Assembly: GCF_024139115.2 (NCBI RefSeq)
Contig: NC_085140.1
Span: forward strand, 413,924,283-413,988,282
Source of the DNA: Armigeres subalbatus
Taxonomy: Eukaryota; Arthropoda; Insecta; Diptera; Culicidae
DNA length: 64,000 nt
Direction: 5' to 3'
Positions 54,903 to 64,000 of this stretch are shown one piece after another (the stretch's first letter is position 1; each line of letters opens with the position of its first letter). Below the pieces are notes generated by a model, which was given only the letters and a program-made list of their open reading frames with translations, had not been told where the DNA came from and ran no database searches. A program made the translations under genes and the position numbers.

Positions 54903-55417
54903 CTTAACTTAACTTAACTAACTTAACTCACTTCCTCTTCCTCGATAATTATTACTCACTCATCCACTGTCTACTAACTCATTTACTCTCAATCATTCGC
55001 TTATCCACTCACTTACTCACTTTTACTCCCTCACTCACTCAATTTTACTCGTGCACTCTATCTTACTCACTTTCTCGCTCACTCACTCTTACTCACTCTT
55101 GCTCATCAATTACTCATTCCCACTCACTCGCTCATTCTTAACACTCACTTAATATCCCTCGCTCACTTATTCTTACTCGCTTATTCAATCTTATGTACTC
55201 ACCGACTCTAACTCACTCAATTTAACTCTTTTTACTCACTCACTTACTTTTACTCACTCACACAGTCTTGCTCACTCACACACTCTCTCACTCATTCGTT
55301 CTTACTCACAATCTCATTCTTACTCACTCCCTCTTACTCTCTCAATCACTCTTACTTACACTCATTATTACTAGTTTTCTCACTCTCATTCTCTCTTACT
55401 CACTCACTCAATGTTAC

Positions 55418-55429
55418 TCACTTATACTC
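55418..55429 (+). repeat. Target-site duplication of the Feilai-like SINE, left copy
   Basis: TCACTTATACTC is repeated at 55719-55730. Because the host is a low-complexity tract, part of the match could be coincidence. Confidence 0.7.
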
Positions 55430-55718
55430 TTCTTCTTCTTATTGGCATTACATCCCCACACTGGGACAGAGCCGCCTCGCAGCTTAGTGTTCTTTGAGCA
55501 CTTCCACGTTTATTAACTGCGAGGTTTCTAAGCCAAGTTACCATTTTTGCATTCGTATATCATGAGGCTAACACGATGATACTTTTATGCCCAGGAAAGT
55601 CGAGACAATTTCCAATACGAAAATTGCCTAGACCGGCACCGGGAATCGAACCCAGCCACCCTCAGCATGGTCTTGCTTTGTAGCCGCGCGTCTTACCGCA
55701 CGGCTAAGGAGGGCCCCT
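55430..55718 (-). mobile_element. Feilai-like tRNA-derived SINE, full length
   Basis: On the minus strand: a head with TAGCCGTGCGGTAAGACGCG (box A) and GGGTTCGATTCCCGG (box B), a body containing ATTGTCTCGACTTTCCTGGG and GGTAACTTGGCTTAGAAACC, and an end at GATGTAATGCCAATAAGAAG with an (AAG)n tail. It matches my memory of the Aedes Feilai consensus closely over its whole length. A 12-bp target duplication flanks it. A 3' fragment of the same family is at 20003-20067. Confidence 0.88.
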
Positions 55719-55730
55719 TCACTTATACTC
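55719..55730 (+). repeat. Target-site duplication of the Feilai-like SINE, right copy
   Basis: TCACTTATACTC, identical to 55418-55429. Confidence 0.7.
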
Positions 55731-55924
55731 ACTCTCTCTTACTCATTCGCTGTCTCACTCGCTCACTCTTTGTTGCTCATTTACTCACTTTCATTCACTC
55801 TAAATCACTCCTACTGACTCACTCACACTTATTCTCTTTCTTACTTATACTCACTCACTCTTTCTCACTTACTCACTTATACTCACTCACTCTTACTCAC
55901 TCACTCACTTTTACTCACTCTTGA

Positions 55925-56239
55925 ATGAGTGGGCGTGCGTGGTAAGGCCACCTGGAAAGCCGGCAATGCGCTGGCACGATACCATGGTGTTCTTCTAAAA
56001 AAGCGAGTTACGATGTTCGGTGCTGCAAGGACACGCAGCTAACCTCGAGGGTGCGTTGTGCACTGGCCCCCCTTTGAAGCATTACTTTCTGGTTGTACCG
56101 AAGGGTCTATGGGCTTGGCGGCAATGGAAACGGTTTAGCGGGTCGGGGATGTAGTCCTGCCTCCCTCGTTTGCTGTTGGAGGTGGTCCCTAACCCCGCAC
56201 TTCCTGGACAACAACTTCCTGTCTGTTGAGCAGATTCCC
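55925..56239. other. GC-rich sequence upstream of the RTE-like relic
   Basis: More GC-rich than the surroundings (GGCTTGGCGGCAATGGAAAC, GTTTAGCGGGTCGGGGATGT). It is probably the 5' part of the relic that follows, but I recognise no endonuclease motif. Confidence 0.35.
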
Positions 56240-58060
56240 CCTCCATTGTTTAGGAAGAAAAAAAACACCCATTGTGGAAACAGATCCAGAAGGCGGGTCA
56301 GTACAATAGCCACAGAGGCACTTTATACCACACGAGGAAACCAAATAACTTAGGGCAGCTGAGGAAAAAACTCTATTGGCGTGAGAAATGGGGGTACGAT
56401 GAAAAGTACTCTCAGAGGCAGAGGGAAGCTTTGCCAGAAACGACACACGAAAGATCTACAAAACGATCAGCAACGATGTAAAAAAGCGTCAGTCATGATC
56501 AATGACAGCTCCGGATATCTGTTTACCGATCTAGCAGGAGAAGCTGCTAGGTGGAAGGAATACTTTGAGTTATTGTTGTATGGACAATCGGATAGAGAGG
56601 GCACAAACAGAATCAGAATTGAGAATAATGGACAAGCAGTGGAGCCACCAACGCTAAACGGAATGAGAAGGACTGTTTGAGAACTAAAGAACGGTAAGGC
56701 TGCTGGGAATCCCGGCCGAGCTTTTGAAAATTGGGAATGGACGGCTAAACGAAAAAAATTCCACCAGATGATTGAAAGGATTTGGAAGGGAGAAGAAATG
56801 CCTTCGAGCTGGCTTGATGGCCTCATGTGTCCTATCTACAAATAAGGGGGAACAGACTCGATTGTTCTAATTATTGAGGTATAGCAGTCCTCAATACCGC
56901 CTACAATGGAATCTCCCGAGTTCTGTTTGGTAGACTGCGTCCGCTATCAGAGACCTTTATTGGCAAAAATCTAAACGGTTTTCGAGAGGGACGATCAACA
57001 TCGGACCAGATGCTCAGTCTGTGACAAATAATTAAAATGATACATTCTGGAAAAAAACAACTTGCGAACTCATCATCTGTTTCAATTTGGCCATCATCAT
57101 TTTGAGGCAGGGTACAACTAAGTGTAACAGATCGATATGTAGCATAAAATTTTAGAAAATGTCTTCCCCGTCACGATGGAATCAGATATCTTACCAGATA
57201 TTCCTACGCTCGATTTGGATCCATCCAGCGTCGTACAAATCAAACTAATAAGCTTTGATGGGAAGACACGTTGGATGGATTGCAGGACGCGATGCGCTCT
57301 CTAACCTGCTATTTAATATAGCTCAGGAAGGTACAATTCGAAGATTTGGATCCCAGAGCAGTGTAAAAGGCTTTCGTCCCTTCAAAACGGGAGTGTGGGA
57401 ATAGGACTGACGATAAACTTTGTCAAAACTACGTACCTGGTAGCTGGCAAGAAACGGAGCAGTCCAAGCGGTGTTGGTCCCGAGGTGGAAATTGACGGGA
57501 TGGGAAAAGAGGTTGTCAACAAATTCATATATCTTGCAAAACTCGTTACATATGATAATTATGTTAGTCGTTTGATGTTAGGTGAAAAGCCATGTTGAGA
57601 GAGGTTCACAGCCCCAAATTGGCTCGCCTCTGAGAGCCAGCTAAAGTCTCGCAGCTGACAGAAACGGTTTAAACTAACTCTTTTCGTTCGCCCTTCACGA
57701 TCATAAAGTTTGGATGTTAATAGATACAGACTATCGAGTTCTCGCAGTGTTTGAGCGTTCAATTCTTGACTGCGTGGAAGAAATTGGTAAATGGCACAGA
57801 AGTATGAATCACGAGTGTGCAAAAATGCAGTTAACAGCATGCTGATAAAATACGGCAGATTACAGTGGGCTGGACGTGTTGTGCGTATGCTTGAAGAGTG
57901 ACTAGCAAAAGTAATGTTTAGCCGAGAACATGGAAGAAGACTTCGACTCCGGGGTAGACCCCGAACTTACTGGCTGTGTGCAATCGAGGAAGATGCGCAG
58001 TGCATGCGGCCGGCCGGAGACGGACGATTGGTAGCCCAATAACGAGGGACCTGGAATATA
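56240..58060 (+). pseudogene. Degraded RTE-like non-LTR retrotransposon ORF2
   Basis: Reading across frames on + shows the expected order for an RTE-type reverse transcriptase. There is AGEAARWKEYFELLLYG at about 56530, MIERIWKGEEMPSSW at 56770-56815 and NYRGIAVLNTAYNGISRVLF in a shifted frame at 56870-56925. FREGRSTSDQM follows at 56980 and GRPRTYWLCAIEED at 57955-57995. Stops and frameshifts occur about every 100-200 bp and the catalytic region is decayed. The 3' end is probably the (GAT)n run at 58333-58380, a tail style known from RTE elements. It is related to 17280-18200 and cannot be active. Confidence 0.7.
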
Positions 58061-58332
58061 ACATTTCCCTCATAGGTAGGAAGGTCCTTAAGGCTCCTGT
58101 CCTTAAGGAAACTTATGGCTTGTAGGCCATCTGCGAGTGCGTCACGGGTATTGAGTGGAACTCAGTAAAGTGTCCTGGGATGTGGTGCAGAAGGCGTAGA
58201 TTTATGTACTGCATTTCCCACAAGTTCTACAGTATGGTCGATTTGCGTCCGTGTTGAGCCCTGTTGAACTTCAAGCAGCGGGTCATTGTTCTCAATTTTT
58301 TTACCGTTTACCTGATATCCATCTGTTTATTG
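58061..58332 (+). other. Probable 3' untranslated region of the RTE-like relic
   Basis: Noncoding sequence between the last recognisable ORF2 block and the (GAT)n tail. CATCTGTTTATTGTCGATAA near 58319 recurs at about 62929, where it is not followed by the tail. Confidence 0.4.
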
Positions 58333-58344
58333 TCGATAATGATA

Positions 58345-58379
<35 letters not shown>

Positions 58380-58380
58380 A
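58333..58380 (+). repeat. (GAT)n microsatellite, possible RTE tail
   Basis: GATAATGATAATGATGATGA and further perfect GAT units. Confidence 0.9.
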
Positions 58381-59287
58381 CTACCATCTATTGTAGCAAG
58401 GCACCTGCCGATAGCGCCGGCCATATCTGACAAACGATTTGATCATGATCATACTACTGTTTGTATTTTATCAGACTCCTGTATGAAGGGCCAAAAATGG
58501 GTGGGGTGGTTCTATAAGCAGAGACACTTCACGGGATGAATAGAGAATCTCCTTCCAGAAGAAAGTTCGTACATACAGTATTATAATCTAGCCCTCGTTT
58601 CCCAGATTGACCCAATAGATGGGGAGAAGAGCCCGCCCTTTATCCACGAGATGTTAACAATAGGAAGTTGGCGATTCCACTCTTCGCTTCAATTGGGTGC
58701 CCTGATGGTATTTTTTTTTTTGTATATAATCATATAGTTAAAATATAATTTGGTAAATATATATATAATGGAATTCTCTCATCAAGTTTCAATTACATGT
58801 CCTGAACAAGAAAGGACCTTTTTCCAACGCCAGCTGATTTTAGATTCATGCTTTCAGAGATTGAAATAGGTTTCAAAAGATATTCTGGTTTAGATCGGGA
58901 AAATGTTTCATTCTGGTTCAAGGATCGAGAAATAGACTTCTTGATTTCTGAAAAGATGAAATAAAAAGACGGATGGCAGTATCATACATAATAACATAAT
59001 TGTTTTGATTAATATGAATATGTATTCTGACTTTTTGTCTTTCTCATACAACGAACTTTTTTTTATCAAATACTTTTTTTTCCTTTTTTTATACGTTGTA
59101 ATCAGAGGATTTATAAACGTGATAAGTACAAAGAAACTATATTTGGAACTGTGGTGGGCTGGTTATTCAACAAAAATTAACAATAACTCTGCAGTTATAT
59201 AATAGGTGGAAGAATACGTGACGCGCATTACATTTAAAATACATTTCTACACATAATATGAAATGACAAAATATGAAAATAGTTTGC
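58381..59287. other. AT-rich spacer, nothing recognised
   Basis: No element ends, tRNA boxes or domains found. T-rich around 59055-59095. Confidence 0.4.
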
Positions 59288-59295
59288 TTATATGT

Positions 59296-60341
59296 TAGGG
59301 TGTCCCAAAATTGGACAAAGTCTGGGATTTTGAGGGCTCAACCTTCAAATGAAAAATGACGTTTAGGGGTGGCCCCGACGCGTTTTATGAAAAAAGTGTA
59401 TTTTTTATAGGTAACATCGAAAATACCGGTATATCGGAAAGAAATTCGATGAAACCCATCCGTTTTATATTTTTTACATTTAACTTAGGGTCTATACTTT
59501 ATGGTAAAACTTTGATACCGCATGTTTTAGGTCTATATATTTTTCACTGATGCTTTGAATGCCCTAAAATGATGATGATGATTTTTTCTTAATATTGTTT
59601 TATAATGCATCCAAAACGGGTATCCATCATAATGCTTTCGAAACTAGATATACACAGAAAGATGGAGAATTTTATAACGAATATTTTGCTAAAAATAGCA
59701 ACCTTCTATCTCTATCCGTTTAAAAGTTATTCATGATTTACTGCAGCTTGGAAAAAGACTTTTTGAAATTTCGGATCACAATACCTGGATCATGTTTAAG
59801 TAAAACAACGCCTATTTTTCCATACCAACCAAATGAGCGCTTTAATAACCAATATAGTATTCATATGAGTTGCATAAAATTGATTTTAATACTTATTTGA
59901 GTGTTATAATGGAAACCCAACGATGGACCAGCAGTAACATGACTGACTACAAATTGTTCAGTTAGTCTGGGTGAGTGCTCAAATAGATTGATGAATATGG
60001 TTTCAAAACTACCCATAGGTAGGTTCAGTTCAGTTCAGCATCAGTGAAAAATATATAAAGCTAAAACATGCGGTATCAAAGTTTTACCATAAAGTATAGA
60101 CCCTAAGTTAAATGTAAAAAATATAAAATGGATGGGTTTCATCGAATTTCTTTCCGATATACCGGTATTTTCGATGTTACCTATAAAAAATGCACTTTTT
60201 TCATAAAACGCGTCGGGGCCACCCCTAAACGTCATTTCCCAGAGTTGTCGTGGAACAATTTTTCTTTTGTTATACCCTAAGCTTTCATTTGAAGGTTGAG
60301 AACCCAAAATCCCAGACTTGGTCCAATTTTGGGATACCCTA
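59296..60341. mobile_element. 1.05-kb foldback element A with 8-bp target duplication
   Basis: Arms of about 270-300 bp: left TAGGGTGTCCCAAAATTGGA, right complement TAGGGTATCCCAAAATTGGA. A perfect 8-bp duplication, TTATATGT, flanks it at 59288-59295 and 60342-60349. The arms share TGACGTTTAGGGGTGGCCCC and ATACCGGTATATCGGAAAGA. The right arm has about 50 bp (around 60238-60287) missing from the left. The loop holds a copy of the 52640-52860 repeat. Each arm shows a similar frame (MTFRGGPDAFYEKS...), which is read from the same DNA in opposite orientation and has no known domain. Confidence 0.88.
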
Positions 60342-60349
60342 TTATATGT

Positions 60350-60501
60350 GAACCGTTTGTTTAAGAAACTGCATATGTGACATTTTTGGGGAAAATGAGA
60401 TTTTCATATATTCTGAATCCTTGTCCAAAAATACGTTTTCTGGCACAGACACGAACATTTAGTTCGGAAATGTATGATTTTTTTATCGTTTGCTTGAGAA
60501 A
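60350..60501. repeat. Host repeat between the two foldback elements
   Basis: GAACCGTTTGTTTAAGAAAC-GCATATGTGACATTTTTGG is matched at about 38956-39000 (GAACCGTTTGTTTGAGGAAC...). A second phase, TCGTTTGCTTGAGAAACTAC, ends at the target site of element B. The targets of A and B are therefore similar sequences. Confidence 0.55.
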
Positions 60502-60509
60502 CTACATAT

Positions 60510-61640
60510 TAGACCTCTTCATGTTTTCAAAAAATATCAAAAATTCAACCGGTCAGCCTACAATCACAATTCTTATGCTTGAATAAGTCTCCTGTCAAAT
60601 TTTCAGCTAATTCGGATAAAATTTCGATGTGGCTCAAGTCGATTTAGTGTTTTTGGGCTATTTTCAGTTTTGGAAAAAATCTAACAAGAGATATAAACGT
60701 CGAAAACTATCGCAACAACCTCTATACGGAAACTTTTGGTGTGCTCTACAAGTCTTGTGAACATTGCGATTCGTTCCGTTCACGTTTTGTTCATGTTGAA
60801 GTGATTGTGATCATGAATTTATTGCAAATGATTGCTAATTTATTATATTATTATTCCTCTTTTTCCCTGCAAATTTGAATAATATTATTGCCAATGTGCG
60901 ATTTACCGTTAAATTCTTAAAAAATCAGAAGCTGGACATTTGTCGTAAATTTGCACGTTAGTTCTTCAAACAAGTTGTTCGAACAAAACATAAATCAAAT
61001 CATATGATATTTGATGCTTACAACAAACGACTTCCAAATTGTGTTAATTTCACCATATGTCTGCATGCTTTTAACATCGAGTGCATCGTAGTAACAAGTG
61101 AAATCGAAGCTTCTTTGTTCGAACAACTTGTTTGAAGAAATCTCAGCGTGCAAATTTATGACAAATATTCAGCTTCTGGTTTTTAAGAATTTAACGGTAA
61201 ATCACACATGGGCAATTATATAACTCAAATATCCAGGGAAAAAAGAGGAATAATAATATAATAAATTAGAAATAATTTGTCATAAATTCAAGAATTTTGT
61301 AGAACAACGACGTTTGGGGGAAACAGTATTTTTATGCACTTAAAAGCTTGAAAATCACTTCAACATGGACAAAACGTGAACGGAACGAATCGCAATGTTC
61401 ACAAGACTTGTAGAGCACACCAAAAGCTTCCGTATAGAGGTTGTTGCGATAGTTTATATCTCTTGTTAGATTTTTTACAAAATTGAAAATAGCCCAAAAA
61501 CACTAAATCGACTTGAGCCACATCGAAATTTTATCCGAATTAGCTGAAAATTTGACAGGAGACTTATTTTAGCATAACAATTGTGATTCTGGGCTGACCG
61601 GTTGAATTTTTGATACTTTTTTAAAACATGAAGAGGTCTA
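60510..61640. mobile_element. 1.13-kb foldback element B with 8-bp target duplication
   Basis: Arms of about 480-525 bp start TAGACCTCTTCATGTTTT on both sides. A perfect 8-bp duplication, CTACATAT, flanks it at 60502-60509 and 61641-61648. Arms pair along their whole length, for example TCAACCGGTCAGCC, GAACATTGCGATTCGTTCCG and CAAGTTGTTCGAACAA, leaving a loop of only about 130 bp (60987-61114). No frame of significance. The 8-bp duplication fits hAT-type insertion; the mobilising transposase is not in the window. Confidence 0.9.
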
Positions 61641-61648
61641 CTACATAT

Positions 61649-62139
61649 ATACACGCACTTTGAAAATTACGGAGATTACTTGTAGCACTTGCCATTTCCG
61701 AAATGAAAGTGTGCCAGGGCGTTGAATATTGCCAGCAACTATTGATCTGTACCGAAGAAATTGAAAGATTCGGTGCCAATTTGTTCAAAAACAGTATTTT
61801 GTCGTTTTCTAGGAATTGTGTAAAATTGATGTATGCAGTTTCGCAAACAAATGATTCATGTATTAACTAAGTTTGTTTTGTACAAAACATGTTAACACTA
61901 TGATTCTAAACGATTAATAACATTTTGGTTATAATACAATATTGTAGGCATAAAATCGCGAGAATTTCAGATTTCTGAACTATAATGCTTTTCATAATTG
62001 AAGGAAAATACAAAAGCAAAAAGGACAAAAATTCTATAAGAATCCAAGAAAAGACAAGTGAACATTTCAGTAAAACTTTGAACGTTTATACGTATTCCTA
62101 TACTGGTTCTGGACCAAACCCCATGCTATCCTCTGCTCA
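61649..62139. other. AT-rich spacer, nothing recognised
   Basis: No gene, RNA or element end seen. Confidence 0.4.
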
Positions 62140-62272
62140 TCTCAATTCGTCGAGCTGAGTCGATTGGTATATAACACTATGGGTCTCCGGACCTCCTATC
62201 ACAGAATCGTCTTGGAAGTGGATATATAGCCTTTTCGTTACACCTTGGTGTACAAGAGAGGCAAAAAAAAAT
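62140..62272 (-). repeat. Hairpin-headed dispersed repeat, copy 4 (inverted)
   Basis: Reverse complement of the family at 5665-6110. AATTCGTCGAGCTGAGTCGA and TTGGTATATAACACTATGGG match the region around 5755-5790. The head, GCCTCTCTTGTACACCAAGG then TGTAACGAAAAGGC on the minus strand, folds with stem TACACC/GGTGTA. Confidence 0.7.
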
Positions 62273-63267
62273 TGTTTTAGAAAGAATTAGGATGGCTGCT
62301 CCTTCATTCAAGCCCATGTGTCCATATCAATCGTAATCAATACCCATTAACTATTTCAATATTAAAATATGTACATTCATCACAACATTTCAGATAATTT
62401 TAAAGTTTTTAAACATTTAAATTAGATAAATGATGTATCGTCATTGAAAATTAACTGATGAAATTTAGAGTTCGAAGGAAATAAATTGAGGATTATACTC
62501 ACCTGGATTTCCAGGTATTCAACCAGTTAAAACTCACCAATCCGACATTTTGTTTGATCAATAAAATTCAGTAGAGTCAGAATAGCGGGAAAGCTTCTTA
62601 AAGGTTCTACTACACCCACGAAACGGTCATCAAACCTTCATCTGCATGTCCAGATCTAATCGAAAAACGTCTCCGGAAACAACTGCAGTAGAGCGGCAAG
62701 GTCCCTCAAAAAGAACTTCGTCCCGTTACTATTGACTGCGTCCCGGTACTTTCGCAAGATTCCAAACCTACGGCATTGGCATTGGCAACGAGATTTTTCA
62801 GCTTTTCTTCTTAATCAAACTGGTACGTGAGAACCGTCGCTTGGTTTTGATTTTTTTGTTCGTCCAATACATTCTTTTTCTTCTTTAAAGAACGATTTGA
62901 ACGAAAATTCTTGACAGCTGTTCTACATCTGTTTATTGTCGATAATGGGTAAAAAGTTTACAAATATGCAAATCAACCAATCCCGTACAAGCACAGACAT
63001 CCAAATCAATCATTTTTCGGGATTAGATCTAATCCAAACAAGATTTCACACAGAACGGACGCAGTGAAACGGACACAGCAGCATGAAGGCACTAATAGCA
63101 GCGCCTGATCTGCAGTGGTTACTGCAGATCATTCAACATCAACGGTGCCATGCCAGCGATAGCTCTTTGGTCTACAGCAGCAGTAATGAGTGGCCAAAAG
63201 CAGCACTCATCGGTTGCTATGATGATGCAGGTAGCATAGCTCCCGGTAGAAAGTAAATTGGCCGTCG
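62273..63267. other. No gene recognised
   Basis: 62470-62900 has a balanced composition with frames too short to judge. CATCTGTTTATTGTCGATAATG at about 62929-62950 duplicates sequence just before the (GAT)n tail at 58319. CAGCAGCATGAAGGCACTAA at about 63077 begins a patch without recognised domains. Confidence 0.35.
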
Positions 63268-63963
63268 CACACTGGGGCAGCCTTGGTTCAAACATGGAAT
63301 AAACCTCTCAGTCATTGGAATGATTAAATTGACCATGGGTGTCTTCAGCGAAGTTTCATATACAACATTGCCGACATTTTGGTCAATATTCACCATTTTT
63401 AACGATAATCGCATAAAAGTCCCATACGCCAAATTGGCCAAACAGCGTTTTTAAAGTGCGATTTCTTAAGAGAAGTTGCTTGTTAGTTAATTTGGATGAA
63501 CCTTGCTAAAAATATCAAATTTCCAGAGCCTACTGTGATGATTTATTTGTTTTGAAAAGAAAGACCAAAAAAATGAAATTTGATTGGTAATTGTACTTTT
63601 TTGACACTTTTACTACTGGATATTATTCAAAATCAAAGATGCTGATAAAATACATGATTCGTGGCGGTTATCCAGTTAGAAAAAATGATTTTTGGCGATT
63701 AATCGTGGAAAAAAGGCTAATTTATGGTATTTTTCACATATGCCGATTATGCGATGGGGCAGAGGCGGGCAGCTGTTTTAATCGGCAATGGATAGAAAAA
63801 TTCATGCCCTTTCAAACAAACACTTTCCCAAAGACATGATATTCGATGATTTTTTTCAAAATTAATTTTACTGAATGCCAGTACTGATGCTATAAAAAAT
63901 ACCTCCTTACGATTTTCGATTAGTTAGGAGGGCCCATGTTTGAACCAGGGCTGCCCCAGTGTG
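63268..63963. mobile_element. Possible inverted-repeat element at the right edge
   Basis: CACACTGGGGCAGCCTTGGT - TCAAACATGG at 63268-63297 is matched by its complement at 63934-63963 with one mismatch in 30. The arms bound about 636 bp of AT-rich sequence. A 74-codon frame at 63217-63441 and an 82-codon frame at 63591-63839 have no recognised domain. The outer flanks show no target duplication, so the arms could also be two independent copies of a shorter repeat. Confidence 0.5.
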
Positions 63964-64000
63964 GTCGCCGACAGCAGTAACAACGCAGGGTTCGAACAAA
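63964..64000. other. Edge of window
   Basis: GCCGACAGCAGTAACAACGC - AGGGTTCGAACAAA includes a box-B-like GGTTCGAAC. Too little is visible to name it. Confidence 0.3.

Larger units (their letters stand above)
54903..55924 (+). repeat. (CTCACT/ACTTACTC)-type simple-repeat tract, split by a SINE
   Basis: About 730 bp of loosely repeated CTCACTCACTTACTCAC lies at 54903-55429 and 55719-55924. The Feilai-like SINE occupies the gap. The Ser/Leu/Thr-rich frames here come from the repeat. Confidence 0.9.

Noticed and set aside
59356..60307. Two similar predicted proteins (MTFRGGPDAFYEKS...) on opposite strands
   Set aside because: They are the same sequence read from the two arms of a foldback element; no known domain, and the frame is not bounded by gene signals.
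1..64000. A new multi-gene defence or biosynthetic system
   Set aside because: The window holds one P450, two tRNAs and mobile or repetitive DNA; no cluster of unknown conserved genes is visible.

Overview
The window is nuclear DNA of an insect, almost certainly an Aedes-type culicine mosquito. The evidence is a near full-length tRNA-derived SINE matching the Aedes Feilai family as I remember it, an RNase H-bearing non-LTR retrotransposon of the I/Loner kind, RTE-like and Tc1/mariner (ITmD37E-like) relics, very many palindromic MITEs, and one CYP6-type cytochrome P450 gene with a short intron. No bacterial operon, phage or CRISPR feature is visible. The species assignment rests on remembered repeat families, not on a search.

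Layout. 1-9 kb: a ~145-bp tandem satellite, interspersed repeats and foldback MITEs. 9.4-11.1 kb: a perfect palindrome, then an inverted-repeat element holding two younger MITEs, each with readable target-site structure. 11-17 kb: AT-rich DNA with nothing recognisable, then a less repetitive stretch with possible promoter sequence. 17-30 kb: a degraded RTE-like element, purine and GAATTCC-type simple repeats, a foldback element inside the latter, TTAA-flanked MITEs, and a 1.4-kb symmetrical low-complexity block. 30.2-36.3 kb: a complete but frameshifted I-like LINE on the minus strand, bounded by a 15-bp target-site duplication. 36.3-42 kb: a low-repeat stretch with possible first exons, a mariner-type transposase relic and tRNA-Trp(CCA). 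42.0-47.9 kb: a 5.9-kb array of an 8-bp repeat (AAATTCTA and variants), broken once by a LINE tail. 47.9-52 kb: tRNA-Ile(AAT) and the P450 gene. 52-58.4 kb: a SINE with a 22-bp target duplication, a (CTCACT)-rich tract split by the Feilai-like SINE, and an RTE-like relic ending in (GAT)n. 59.3-61.6 kb: two large foldback elements in tandem, each with an 8-bp target duplication. 62-64 kb: further MITE pieces and an inverted-repeat pair near the edge.

Function. The only genes I can call with confidence are the P450 (a membrane-bound ER monooxygenase, probably xenobiotic or endobiotic metabolism) and the two tRNAs. Everything else recognisable is mobile or repetitive DNA. The most informative part is a readable history of insertions: nested elements, an empty-site paralogue, and a dispersed family whose terminal hairpin appears to be kept by compensating changes. 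I found no convincing new molecular system.
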